Below, piece by piece: positions 9,272 through 17,313 of a stretch of 38,910 bases of DNA. Within the stretch, counting starts at the first letter, position 1. Every line of letters begins with the position of its first letter. A program made the position numbers and the translations under genes. The notes beneath the pieces were generated by a model. That model was not told the DNA's origin, did not search any database, and was given only the letters and a program-made list of their open reading frames with translations. This DNA comes from Salinisphaeraceae bacterium (GTDB lineage: Bacteria > Pseudomonadota > Gammaproteobacteria > Nevskiales > Salinisphaeraceae): contig NYTH01000016.1 of NCBI GenBank assembly GCA_002683405.1, positions 1 to 38,910 on the forward strand, given 5' to 3'.

Positions 9272-9976
9272 TGCGAGCGCCTCCTATACCGGCTGGCTAC
9301 TTCCGCGCTCCAGGACCGGCAATAATCTGAGAACCAGGGTGATTCCGGTAAGCGGCCGGCAGCCAGCACGATACGGTGTCGATTCAGAGCAAAAACCGGT
9401 CCCATCACAGCCTCCACTCCTGCGCAGATTTCAGCGAATGACCGTGTCAATGTTGTCGATTGCGCCAACTCACGCACGCGAATGGGCCGACCCAGCAATC
9501 TGTGAAATGCCAGCATCGCCGGGATATGGTTCGCAACCACGAGATATCGGCCATTCTTGTCTGGGGGGCCGACTACGGGTGGCGCCCAATCCAACACCGT
9601 TGAGATAACGGAGTCAGGCAACGACTCCAGGAATTCCCGAGTCTGCGGTAATGGCTGAATCGGCAGTGATGCCGGAACTGCCCAAGTGAGCAGATGGGGC
9701 TGAATACGCCGCCGGATGCGGTAGGAGTGTTCTTCGAAACCGTACCGGTTGAAGGGGCAATACGCCGGTTTTGGTGTCGGTCAATACACGAGATGCCAGT
9801 TGAGAGTTGATAGCGCACAGTAGCAATGCGCGAGCCTGTTGCCTGCTACGAAGGTCGATTGGGACGTCTGTGAGGATGTCTTGCAGGAACGCGCCTATCC
9901 CACGCTTACCATTCTTGGGCAGCGGCGGCGAGAGCTCGAATAAAACGCTATCCTGGACCGATTCTGACGCGTTCAT
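9265..9976 (-). pseudogene. Frameshifted gene of unknown family in the recombinase operon
   Basis: Reading starts at ATG 9976 (MNASESVQDS) and is convincing to about 9770 (SRQQARALLL to LTDTK). In that frame it then turns into low-quality sequence and stops at 9614. From about 9769 another frame becomes protein-like (PAYCPFNRYGFEEHSYRIRR onward) and runs on to a stop at 9265. Dropping one base from the A4 run (TTTT at 9769-9772 on the plus strand) joins the two into one protein of about 237 residues. I therefore annotate one gene with a +1 frameshift. It could also be two overlapping genes, the second starting at TTG 9621, or a sequencing error. I do not recognise the family. It overlaps the GTG of the giant recombinase and probably formed an operon with it, so it may be a recombinase partner. 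Confidence 0.6.
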
Positions 9977-10163
9977 GTCTGCCCGACGGTCATTTATTAC
10001 CGGACTTTTCGCGCCTCATTTTGCATTTCATAACTGGCTTTAATCGGGCCTAGCCGGGATAGTCAACTTCGCAGAAAAGCCTTTATTTATATACTCTAAT
10101 CACGATTAACGCTGCAGAAAACCGATATACAGTTACTACACAGTTCGGGTTATGAGCGACGAG
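9977..10163. other. Right end of the island and presumed recombination junction
   Basis: An AT-rich stretch lies between the recombinase operon and the truncated tRNA. It contains a 12-bp inverted repeat, TAATC-AC-GATTA, at 10097-10108. Similarity to the tRNA ends at about 10146-10154, where CTCATAACCCGAA of the anticodon arm passes into unrelated DNA. This is the expected place for element-end binding sites. The exact crossover cannot be fixed without the left end. Confidence 0.45.
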
Positions 10164-10186
10164 CTGCCAGACTGCTCCACCCCGCA
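10144..10186 (-). pseudogene. Truncated initiator tRNA (tRNA-fMet), 5' half only
   Basis: Read on the minus strand, GCGGGGTGGAGCAG, then TCTGGCAGCTCGTC, then CTCATAACCCGAA match the acceptor strand, D-arm and anticodon loop (CAU) of bacterial initiator tRNA. Two bases of the characteristic GGG before the anticodon loop are missing (GTCGCTCAT instead of GTCGGGCTCAT). After the anticodon arm the sequence departs, with no T-arm, acceptor 3' strand or CCA. The gene cannot make a functional tRNA. It is the broken target at the right border of the island. A functional initiator tRNA gene must lie elsewhere in the genome. Confidence 0.8.
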
Positions 10187-10190
10187 CCCG

Positions 10191-10411
10191 ATGAGCGGCG
10201 CATTATAGAGATGGGATTTCGGACACGCAAGGGCAATTCGATAATTAATTGAAATCCAAGGGCGAAAGCGCTTTCGAACGCTGCTACGGCGGCCTGCCGC
10301 AGCACAAAAAACCAATGCGTACCGGTCGCGCACCAGGTCCGCGCATTCGCTCGTAATCCGGTTTTGAGACCAAATTGAGACCACGACCAAGCAGCCAATC
10401 TTCCAAACGGC
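10191..10411. other. Intergenic, no gene seen
   Basis: Apart from the tRNA promoter, this stretch holds a short direct repeat, TGAGACCA at 10365-10372 and 10376-10383, with an inverted GGTCTCA near 10426-10432. Nothing else is recognisable. Confidence 0.4.
10198..10227 (-). promoter_or_regulatory. Stable-RNA promoter of the truncated tRNA-fMet gene
   Basis: On the minus strand, TTGCGT and TATAAT are separated by 17 bases, followed by a GC-rich discriminator (GCGCC) typical of tRNA genes and then the tRNA start. This near-consensus promoter survived the insertion. With the tRNA truncated, it reads directly toward the recombinase operon beginning at 9976. Confidence 0.7.
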
Positions 10412-10560
10412 TCACTTTTGACCGTCGGTCTCATTCACCGCTGGCACGTGTTCGGCCACCTCTCCTACCCCGCACTCAAAGTATTCGCACAACTTGTCGG
10501 CGGTATCGATTTCCACGTTGTAGCGCTTGTTGTTGGCCAGCTTGGAAAGCGTCACGCAGA
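10412..10560 (-). pseudogene. C-terminal remnant of a Cro/CI-type HTH regulator
   Basis: The minus-strand frame ending at TGA 10412-10414 reads TLSKLANNKRYNVEIDT, then DKLCEYFECGVGEV and VPAVNETDGQK. This is the C-terminal part of the short HTH_26-type regulators, which normally begin about 30 residues earlier with the first HTH helices. Upstream the frame continues open without a start and loses similarity (CREADARPAVC), so the N-terminal half has been lost. Its position beside the broken tRNA marks this as an integration or deletion scar. Confidence 0.7.
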
Positions 10561-10632
10561 CAGCTGGCCTTGCATCCGCTTCCCTACATAGCGCCGCGCC
10601 AACACACTGTGTAACGACGCTGAAGCGAGCCG

Positions 10633-11433
10633 CTAGCGGCCGTTGAAATGCGGCCGGCGTTTCTCCACGAAAGCCTTGGCGCCTTCGACAAAGTCATCCG
10701 TGCGGCCGCAAGCGCACTGCAGCTCGCGTTCGAGCTGGAGCTGCCCGTCGAGCGTGCCGGACTGGCCGGTGTGAATGGCCTGCTTGATGTGCCCCAGCGC
10801 CTTCAGCGGGCCTTTCGACAGCCGCGTAGCCAGCGCCAGGCCGGCTTCGGGCAGCGCCTCGTCCTCGACCACGTCCCAGATCAGGCCCCAGTCGCGCGCC
10901 TGCTCGGCGGAAATCCGCTCGCCCAGCATTGCCATGCCCATGGCCCGCTGGGGCCCGACGGCCTGACCGAGCGTGTAGGTGCAGCCGGCATCCGGCATGA
11001 GCCCGATGTTCACGAATGCCTGCAGAAAATAGGCCGATCGCGCGGCGATGGTCAGATCGGCCGCCATGGCAAAGCCGGCGGCGGCGCCGGCCGCCACGCC
11101 GTTGACGGCGGCCACAACGGGCTTCGGCGTGTCGCGCATGGCCTGAACGAAGGGGTTGTACAGATCTTCCAGCGCCAGCCCCAGGTCAAGCTGGCCGTCG
11201 CTTCCCCGCGGCAGATCGTTCGGGTCGCCGCTCAGGTCGGCGCCGGAGGAAAAAGCGCGCCCTTCTCCGGTCAGCAGAATGGCGCCGATGTCCGGATCCG
11301 TCGCCGCGGCATTGAACGCGGCAGTGAGCTCCTTGATCAGTTCCGGCGACAACGCGTTGAGCGACTTCGGGCGGTTCAGCGACAGCACGGCCACTTTCTC
11401 TTCTCTGCGGACAATCAGGTTTTCGTATTCCAC
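10633..11433 (-). CDS. Enoyl-CoA hydratase/isomerase family protein, PaaG-like
   Basis: This is a 266-residue crotonase-fold protein. The start is a GTG at 11433 with an AGGGAG ribosome binding site; an upstream extension to 11457 lacks one. The fold is shown by GRAFSSGADLSG (about 59-69) and NGVAAGAAAGFAMAAD (about 111-126), which build the CoA and oxyanion sites. The classical second glutamate is replaced by aspartate D148 in NIGLMPDAG. That aspartate is the signature of PaaG-type ring-epoxide isomerases and related Asp-type isomerases. No other phenylacetate genes are nearby, so the substrate is uncertain and may be an unsaturated acyl-CoA from fatty-acid breakdown. It lies downstream of an AraC regulator on the same strand, with a strong hairpin between them. 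Confidence 0.8.
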   Translation of the reverse strand: MEYENLIVRREEKVAVLSLNRPKSLNALSPELIKELTAAFNAAATDPDIGAILLTGEGRAFSSGADLSGDPNDLPRGSDGQLDLGLALEDLYNPFVQAMRDTPKPVVAAVNGVAAGAAAGFAMAADLTIAARSAYFLQAFVNIGLMPDAGCTYTLGQAVGPQRAMGMAMLGERISAEQARDWGLIWDVVEDEALPEAGLALATRLSKGPLKALGHIKQAIHTGQSGTLDGQLQLERELQCACGRTDDFVEGAKAFVEKRRPHFNGR

Positions 11434-11486
11434 ACAACACTCCCTAACGTTTCTCAACAGCCACCTGGCTGAATCATTCTGCTCAT

Positions 11487-11512
11487 GCGGCGCGTTCGAA
11501 GACGCGCGCCGC
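11487..11512. terminator. GC-rich hairpin between the AraC-type gene and the PaaG-like gene
   Basis: GCGGCGCG and its reverse complement CGCGCCGC form an 8-bp stem with a 10-base loop. There is no U-tract, so it could be a Rho-independent-like pause or a processing site after the regulator gene, which stops at 11574. Confidence 0.4.
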
Positions 11513-11573
11513 GAACCATACCGTCCGGCTCAACCCGCGGCCAGCGCGCGAGAGCAGACCGGCGGCTTGTAAA

Positions 11574-12581
11574 CTAAAGTTTGCGGTAGGCCACCGGCGT
11601 CATTCCGCTCCAGCCCTTGAAGGCCCGTATGAAGGCGCTGGATTCGGTAAAGCCTACCCGATCGGCCACCTCCGCCACGCTCAGGCCGGATTCGTTGCTC
11701 AGCAGCCAGAGCGCGTAGTCGCGTCGGGCCTGCGTCCGCAGACGCAGATAGGTGGTTTCCTCCCCCGCCAGACGCCGCCGCAGCGTCTGGGAGTGCAGCG
11801 CCAGGTCGGCGGCCACCTGCTCCATCTCCGGCAGGCCGGCCCCGTGCTGCAGCTGCTGAATGATGCGGCTGCGCACCTGATGACTGAACAGCTTGGTGAA
11901 CAGCGGCCGGAACATGTCGGCGGGCGCCCGATTGATATAGGCGTTCAGGCTGGCGAGCGTGCGCTGCGGCTTGAGCGTGGCGTAGCGCTCGGAAAATCGC
12001 AGTTCGGTGACCGGCGCATCGAATCCCACGGGCGAGCCAAAAAACAGACTGTGATATTCCTCCGACCAGCGCGGCTCGGGGTAATCCAGACGAACGGCAT
12101 TCAGCTCGATACGGCTGCGGCACAGCCAGCTCAGAAAACGATGCAGCGTCATGGCGGCCGATTCGATGATGTAGTGGTTCAGCACCGCATGGCCATGGCT
12201 GCGCGTTAGCGTCACGACGATTTCCCCGTCTGATTCGTGCACCCCGGTCACCAGGCCGTTGTCGAACCAGTTGTAATAATCGGCATATCGGGTGAGCGCC
12301 TGATACAGATCCGGCTCCTGCAGCAGCGCGCGGGTAATCAGCGCGAAGGTGCCGAGTTTCTGCGGCCGCGCGAGCAGCCCCATGGCCTCGTCGGCCATTT
12401 CCCGCTGCAGCACACGCACCAGCTCGACAAAGTGCTGCGCCGGGACCCGGGCGCGGGGAAGGCAGAGCAACGACGGCGCGATGCCGGCCGACTTCAGCAG
12501 GCGGTCCGTGTCGTAGCCGGCCTGCGTGGCACCCTGCAGCCCGAGACGGACAAAAGGCATGGCAATCGTGATGTCCTGCAT
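11574..12581 (-). CDS. AraC-family transcriptional regulator (OruR/ArgR-like, with arabinose_bd-type N-terminal domain)
   Basis: This is a 335-residue protein. Residues about 20-200 form the ligand-sensing domain common to AraC regulators of the OruR type (TFALITRALLQEPDLYQAL, then a YWSEEYHS-like region). Residues about 240-335 hold the two HTH motifs, ending in the family signature SVAEVADRVGFTESSAFIRA and WSGMTPVAYR. It is divergent from the thiolase-hydratase operon and upstream of the PaaG-like gene. It is therefore a good candidate regulator of this local acyl-CoA metabolism, possibly through the palindrome at 12642-12656. That link is inferred from position. Confidence 0.85.
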   Translation of the reverse strand: MQDITIAMPFVRLGLQGATQAGYDTDRLLKSAGIAPSLLCLPRARVPAQHFVELVRVLQREMADEAMGLLARPQKLGTFALITRALLQEPDLYQALTRYADYYNWFDNGLVTGVHESDGEIVVTLTRSHGHAVLNHYIIESAAMTLHRFLSWLCRSRIELNAVRLDYPEPRWSEEYHSLFFGSPVGFDAPVTELRFSERYATLKPQRTLASLNAYINRAPADMFRPLFTKLFSHQVRSRIIQQLQHGAGLPEMEQVAADLALHSQTLRRRLAGEETTYLRLRTQARRDYALWLLSNESGLSVAEVADRVGFTESSAFIRAFKGWSGMTPVAYRKL

Positions 12582-12635
12582 GGCCCTATTGTTCGCGCAG
12601 TGTCATCTAATGTCTATTTTTTACGGGTCAGGTCA

Positions 12636-12664
12636 TTGTCAGCCATGTTGCATGGCAACAGAAT
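12636..12664 (+). promoter_or_regulatory. Predicted sigma-70 promoter of the beta-oxidation operon with a palindromic operator in its spacer
   Basis: TTGTCA (12636-12641) and CAGAAT (12659-12664) are spaced by 17 bases. The spacer contains GCCATG-TTG-CATGGC (12642-12656), a 15-bp inverted repeat with perfect arms. A dyad exactly between -35 and -10 is a classic repressor site. Confidence 0.55.
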
Positions 12665-12729
12665 GTCGGGCCTCGAAAATCGTCCGGCCTTGAACCGGTC
12701 CGCAATGGATTCTCGCCAGGAGTTACCCC

Positions 12730-13938
12730 ATGAGCCATACCGCCTACATCTTTGACGCGATTCGCACGCCCCGCAGCAAGGGCAAGAAGGACGGCACTCT
12801 GCATGAGGTGAAGCCCATTGATCTGGGCGCCGGGCTGCTGCGGGAACTGCAGACGCGGCACAACCTGGATACCAGCCAGGTGGACGACGTGGTCTTCGGC
12901 TGCGTGTCACCGGTGGGCGAACAGGGCACGGACGTCGCCAAGATGATCGTGCAGAACGCCGGCTGGAGCGAGTCGGTTGCCGGTGTGCAGCTCAACCGCT
13001 TCTGCGCTTCGGGCCTGGAGGCCGTGAACACGGCGGCGCAGAAAGTCGCGTCGGGCTGGGAGCATCTGGTGGTGGCCGGTGGCGTTGAATGCATGTCGCG
13101 CGTGCCCATGGGCAGCGACGGCGGCGCCATGGCGGGCGACCCGCAGTTCATGGTCAAGACCGGGTTCGTGCCTCAGGGCATTGGCGCGGACACCATTGCC
13201 ACCATCGAAGGCTACAGCCGTACCGACGTGGATACCTTCGCCGTGGAGTCGCAGCGTCGCGCCGCACAGGCGCGCGACAACGGCTGGTTCGATCGCTCCG
13301 TTATCCCGGTGCGCGACGCCAACGGCCTGACCATTCTGGAGCGCGACGATTTCATCAAGCCCGACAGCACCGTCGAGGGCCTGGCCAACCTGAAGCCTTC
13401 CTTCGAGCAGATCGGCGGCTACGGCTTCGACGACATCATCATTCGCAAATACCCGCAGCTCGGCCGCGTGAACCACGTGCACACCGCCGCCAACTCCTCG
13501 GGCATCGTGGACGGCAGCAGCGCCGTGCTCATCGGCAGCGAGCAGGCCGGCAAGGATCAGGGCATGAGGCCGCGCGCTCGCGTGGTCGCCACCGCGGTGC
13601 TCTCCACCGACCCCATCATCATGCTCACCGGCCCCGGCCCGTCCGCGAAGAAGGCGCTGAGGGCAGCCGGCATGGACAAGAAGGACATCGACCTCTGGGA
13701 AATCAACGAGGCCTTCGCCTCGGTGGCCCTGCGCTACATGAAGGACCTGGATCTCGACCACGCGGTCACCAACGTCAACGGCGGCGCCATCGCCATGGGT
13801 CACCCGCTGGGCGCCACCGGCGCCATGCTCATTGGCACCGTGCTGGACGAGCTGGAGCGCCGCGACCTGCAGACCGGAATGATCTCCCTCTGCGTGGGCG
13901 GCGGCATGGGCATTTCCACCATCATCGAGCGGGTCTGA
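12730..13938 (+). CDS. Acetyl-CoA C-acyltransferase (thiolase), FadA/FadI type
   Basis: This is a 402-residue thiolase, the normal length, with start ATG 12730 after AGGAG. The catalytic residues are all present: nucleophilic C92 in [13 protein letters not shown]358 in [10 protein letters not shown], and C388 in SLCVGGGMG. It cleaves 3-ketoacyl-CoA to acetyl-CoA and a shortened acyl-CoA in beta-oxidation; biosynthetic condensation is the reverse. It is followed 67 bp later by the hydratase-dehydrogenase gene, so the pair supplies three of the four beta-oxidation steps. The acyl-CoA dehydrogenase is not in the window. Gene order (thiolase first) differs from fadBA of E. coli. Confidence 0.92.
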   Translation: MSHTAYIFDAIRTPRSKGKKDGTLHEVKPIDLGAGLLRELQTRHNLDTSQVDDVVFGCVSPVGEQGTDVAKMIVQNAGWSESVAGVQLNRFCASGLEAVNTAAQKVASGWEHLVVAGGVECMSRVPMGSDGGAMAGDPQFMVKTGFVPQGIGADTIATIEGYSRTDVDTFAVESQRRAAQARDNGWFDRSVIPVRDANGLTILERDDFIKPDSTVEGLANLKPSFEQIGGYGFDDIIIRKYPQLGRVNHVHTAANSSGIVDGSSAVLIGSEQAGKDQGMRPRARVVATAVLSTDPIIMLTGPGPSAKKALRAAGMDKKDIDLWEINEAFASVALRYMKDLDLDHAVTNVNGGAIAMGHPLGATGAMLIGTVLDELERRDLQTGMISLCVGGGMGISTIIERV

Positions 13939-14005
13939 GCCAGGCCGACCCGGGCGCCAGCGCGCGCCCGCATCGCAAGCAGTATCAAGGAACAGGTAGC
14001 AAGTC

Positions 14006-16144
14006 ATGACAGGCACATTCGAGTACGACAAAGACGCCGACGGCATCGTCACCGTGACGATGAACATGTCCGGCCCGGTCAACGCCATGAACGACGAGTA
14101 CGAGCAGCTCATGGGCGACGCGGTGAGCAAACTCGAGGCCGAGGAAGGCCTGAAGGGCGTGGTTCTGGCCTCGGCCAAGAAGGTGTTTTTCGCCGGCGGC
14201 GATCTGAACTCGCTGCTGGCCGTCGGGCCGGAGGACGCGGAGCGATTTTTCCAGAGCGCCGAGCAGATCAAGAGCCAGCTGCGCCGGCTGGAAAAACTGC
14301 CCGTGCCCGTGGTGGCCGCCATCAACGGCGCGGCGCTGGGCGGCGGCTTTGAAATCTGCCTGGCCTGCAACCATCGCATCGCCTGGGACGATCGTTCCGT
14401 CCAGATCGGGCTGCCGGAAGTCTCGCTCGGCCTGCTGCCCGGCGGCGGCGGCGTGGTCCGCATGGTCAATCTGCTCGGGCTGGAAGCGGCCTCGCCGTTC
14501 CTGCTGGAAGGCAAGAAGGTCTCCCCCGACCAGGCGCTGAGCGCCGGCCTGATTCACGCCACCGTGGACTCGGCCGACGAGCTGGTACCGGCCGCCAAGG
14601 CCTGGCTGAAGGACAACCCGGACGAACACACCCAGCCCTGGGACCAGAAGGGCCACAAAATTCCCGGCGGCAACGCGTCCAGCCCCAAGCTGGCGCAGTT
14701 CATGGTCGGCGCGCCGACCATGCTGTCGCAGAAGACCCGCGGCCTGATGCCCGCGCCGGTGGAAATTCTCGACGTGGCCGTCAACGCGGCGCGCCTGGAC
14801 TTCGACACCGCGCTCACCGTGGAAAGCCGGGGCCTGACCAAGCTGGCGCTCACGCCGGAAGCCAAGAACATGATCACCACGTTCTTCTTCCAGCTCAACA
14901 GGATCAACAGCGGCGCCAGTAGGCCCAAGGACGTGCCCCGCAAACAGGTCAAAAAACTCGGCATTCTCGGCGCCGGCATGATGGGCCAGGGTATTGCCTA
15001 CGTGTCCGCGAAGGCCGGCATGGACGTGGTACTGAAAGACATCTCCGTCGAGGCCGCCGAAAAGGGCAAGGCCTATTCCGAGACGCTGCTCGACAAGGCC
15101 ATCAAGCGCGGGCGCAGCACCGAGGACAAGAAGCAGGCGCTGCTGGACCGCATCCACCCCACCGCCAGCAACGACGACCTGGCCGGCTGCGACCTGATCA
15201 TCGAGGCCGTTTTCGAGAACATCGAGCTGAAGAACAAGATTCTGCGGGAAACCGAATCGCAACTGGCCGACGGCGGCGTATGGGGCTCGAACACCTCCAC
15301 CCTGCCGATCACGCAGCTGGCCGAAGCCAGCGAAAAGCCCGACAACTTCATCGGCATTCACTTCTTCTCGCCGGTGGACAAGATGCCGCTGGTGGAAATC
15401 ATCCGCGGCGATAAGACCAGCGACGAAACCCTCGCCCTGGCCTTCGACTACACCCAGCAGATCAAGAAGACCCCGATTGTCGTCAACGACTCGCTGGGCT
15501 TTTTCACCTCGCGCACCTTCGGCACCTATCTGGACGAGGGCGCCCGTCTGGTGCACGAAGGCCTGCACCCCCTGCGGGTGGACAACCTCGGCAAGGCCGT
15601 CGGCTTTCCGGTCGGCCCGCTCACCGTGCACGACGAAGTCAGCCAGGAGCTCACCCGCAAGGCCAACGAGACCTGGGCCGAGATGGGCGTCACCGACCAA
15701 TGGGGCGACGGCAGCATCATGCGCGAGATGATCGACTTCCTGGTGGTGCAGAACGGTCGCGGCGGCCGCCACCACAACGGCGGCTACTTCGACTACAACG
15801 AAGCCGGCAAGACCCTCTGGCCGGGCCTGCTGGACAGGTTCCACAAGGCAGACCACAACATTCCCGACCAGGACATCAAGGACCGGCTGCTGTTCCGCCA
15901 GGTCATCGAAACGCTCAAGTGCCTGCAGACGGGCGTGCTGCGCACCGTGGCCGACGGCAACATCGGCTCGATCATGGGCATTGGCGCCCCCGCGCATACC
16001 GGCGGCTACCTGCAGTTCATCAACACCTACGGCCTGCAGCGATTTGCCGACCGCTGCGCGGAACTGGAAGCCGCCTACGGCGAGCGCTTCAGCTGCCCGC
16101 AGATCGTGCAGGACAAGATCAGCGCCGACGAGACGTTCGCCTAG
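14006..16144 (+). CDS. Bifunctional enoyl-CoA hydratase / 3-hydroxyacyl-CoA dehydrogenase (FadB/FadJ family)
   Basis: This is a 712-residue protein. Residues 1-190 form the hydratase domain, with the oxyanion motif NGAALGGGFE and catalytic E116 and E138 (LPEVSLGLLPGGGG). Residues about 315-500 form the NAD-binding dehydrogenase, with the Rossmann motif LGILGAGMMGQG and catalytic H452 in GIHFFSPVDKMPL. Residues about 500-700 hold the C-terminal dehydrogenase domains (DSLGFFTSR). It hydrates 2-enoyl-CoA and oxidises the product to 3-ketoacyl-CoA, the substrate of the thiolase just upstream. It ends 13 bp before a strong hairpin. Confidence 0.93.
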   Translation: MTGTFEYDKDADGIVTVTMNMSGPVNAMNDEYEQLMGDAVSKLEAEEGLKGVVLASAKKVFFAGGDLNSLLAVGPEDAERFFQSAEQIKSQLRRLEKLPVPVVAAINGAALGGGFEICLACNHRIAWDDRSVQIGLPEVSLGLLPGGGGVVRMVNLLGLEAASPFLLEGKKVSPDQALSAGLIHATVDSADELVPAAKAWLKDNPDEHTQPWDQKGHKIPGGNASSPKLAQFMVGAPTMLSQKTRGLMPAPVEILDVAVNAARLDFDTALTVESRGLTKLALTPEAKNMITTFFFQLNRINSGASRPKDVPRKQVKKLGILGAGMMGQGIAYVSAKAGMDVVLKDISVEAAEKGKAYSETLLDKAIKRGRSTEDKKQALLDRIHPTASNDDLAGCDLIIEAVFENIELKNKILRETESQLADGGVWGSNTSTLPITQLAEASEKPDNFIGIHFFSPVDKMPLVEIIRGDKTSDETLALAFDYTQQIKKTPIVVNDSLGFFTSRTFGTYLDEGARLVHEGLHPLRVDNLGKAVGFPVGPLTVHDEVSQELTRKANETWAEMGVTDQWGDGSIMREMIDFLVVQNGRGGRHHNGGYFDYNEAGKTLWPGLLDRFHKADHNIPDQDIKDRLLFRQVIETLKCLQTGVLRTVADGNIGSIMGIGAPAHTGGYLQFINTYGLQRFADRCAELEAAYGERFSCPQIVQDKISADETFA

Positions 16145-16157
16145 CCCGGCTATCGAG

Positions 16158-16180
16158 CGGGGCCCGCGTAGTGGGCCCCG
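16158..16180 (+). terminator. Hairpin after the beta-oxidation operon
   Basis: CGGGGCCC and GGGCCCCG form a perfect 8-bp stem with a 7-base loop, just past the stop at 16144. It lacks a clear T-run, so termination may be partial. Confidence 0.6.
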
Positions 16181-16385
16181 CAGACCAGTCAATGAGCAGC
16201 ATCGCAGGCAGTCAACAGCCGCGACCTGAAGCTGATGCGCCGCACCACCGGCACGAAATGACAGGGCTTCGCGTAATTATTGAGCCGTGCATTAAATAGA
16301 CAAATTTGTTCGGATCAATAATGCAGGCCCGAGCAACGCGAGCCCGCGTAGCGGATGGCCCGCCCGCGACCGTAAGGGCGCGAAA

Positions 16386-16414
16386 GCATTGGCCGGACAT
16401 GCGCCGGCCAATGC
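16386..16414. terminator. Strong 11-bp perfect hairpin in the intergenic region
   Basis: GCATTGGCCGG, the loop ACATGCG, then CCGGCCAATGC. It sits between the convergent beta-oxidation and iron operons. A second, shorter perfect stem, CGCGAA/TTCGCG, is at 16440-16456, next to the stop of the DUF4198 gene. Together they probably separate the two convergent transcripts. The rest of 16181-16474 contains no gene I can support. Confidence 0.55.
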
Positions 16415-16474
16415 GGCGCCCCTGAAACTTCGAACAAGGCGCGAAAGGACTTCGCGTATTGAGTGAACTGTTTA

Positions 16475-17293
16475 TTAAAGGGGCAGCACCTCCAGCGTCG
16501 CCACATAGGTGAGCCGACGCTGCGAAGCTGCTTCGCTGCTGGTTTGCTGGTCGCTGACGCTGGCCTCAAGGTAGTACATGCCGGCCCGCGGCCAGGTGAT
16601 CTCAATCAGGCCCTTATCGCCGCTGCGCAGCTTCATGCTGTTCAACGCGTCGCGATACCGACCGCCGCCGGGAATGATCTCCACGTCCACGCCGCTGGCG
16701 GGCTTGCCGTCGAGCAGCAGCGTGAAGCGGGCCGTTTCGCCGGCGTAGAGATCGTTGAAGTGCGTTTGCGGCACGAGCTCCAGTCCACGGCCAGTCGGTT
16801 CGAGCGCCTCGCGACTGGGCGCGCCGCTGGTCACGAAAACCTCGGCGCGGCTGATCCGCTCGGACACGCGCAGCTTGTCTGCATCCGCCGGCACTTCGCT
16901 CTTGAAGGCCGCCGCAGTCCCGCGCCAGCGATGCGATTCACCGTTGCGCTCGTAACGGGCAAACAGCCCGTCATCCACCACGGCGATTTTCCAGCTGCCG
17001 GGCTGGTTGATCTGCACGTCGAACACGCTGCGAATTTCCATCTCCTGCAAATTTTCGGGCGCGACCGTCCTGCCGTCCGGCGCGCGTATTTGCAGGCCGT
17101 CCAGGCCCATGCGGTTGTGATTGAAAATGAACGGGTCGTTGGAACGCGCCGCGTCCACGGTGACCCAGTCACCTTCGCCGGAGAGCACGGTGGACGACGG
17201 GAGCAGCCAGAACTTGTGCGCCTGCGCCAGGCCCGGCGCAAACCCCGCAAGTAGCGAAAGCACGAGCAGCAGTCGGTTTCTGAGGAGCGTCAT
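16475..17293 (-). CDS. DUF4198 domain periplasmic protein, last gene of an iron-receptor operon
   Basis: This is a 272-residue protein. The ATG at 17293 (MTLLRNRLLL) follows an AGAGG ribosome binding site; a longer in-frame extension to 17794 is out of context with the family. A signal peptide ends at LAQA-H. The mature protein starts with HKFWLLPSS, the typical opening of DUF4198 proteins, and has beta-rich sequence with the GLELVPQTHFNDLYAGE region at about 180-195. DUF4198 proteins often accompany metal-uptake receptors. Here it follows a TonB receptor, a PepSY protein and a DUF2271 protein, so a role in handling iron or another metal is likely but not shown. Confidence 0.85.
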   Translation of the reverse strand: MTLLRNRLLLVLSLLAGFAPGLAQAHKFWLLPSSTVLSGEGDWVTVDAARSNDPFIFNHNRMGLDGLQIRAPDGRTVAPENLQEMEIRSVFDVQINQPGSWKIAVVDDGLFARYERNGESHRWRGTAAAFKSEVPADADKLRVSERISRAEVFVTSGAPSREALEPTGRGLELVPQTHFNDLYAGETARFTLLLDGKPASGVDVEIIPGGGRYRDALNSMKLRSGDKGLIEITWPRAGMYYLEASVSDQQTSSEAASQRRLTYVATLEVLPL

Positions 17294-17313
17294 GAGTAAC
17301 CTCTTTGTTTGAT

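Noticed and set aside
3800-9976. Naming the recombinase genes gmtY/gmtX/gmtZ
   Set aside because: The island concept is similar, but I cannot match these proteins to that trio from memory, and the single fused giant recombinase does not fit well.
10633-11433. Calling the hydratase paaG
   Set aside because: The Asp-type motif fits, but no other phenylacetate genes are present, so the substrate cannot be assigned.
13985-16192. A 735-codon open frame antisense to the FadB-type gene
   Set aside because: The opposite strand encodes a textbook bifunctional beta-oxidation protein with catalytic residues. Long antisense frames are common in GC-rich DNA, and this one has no domain.
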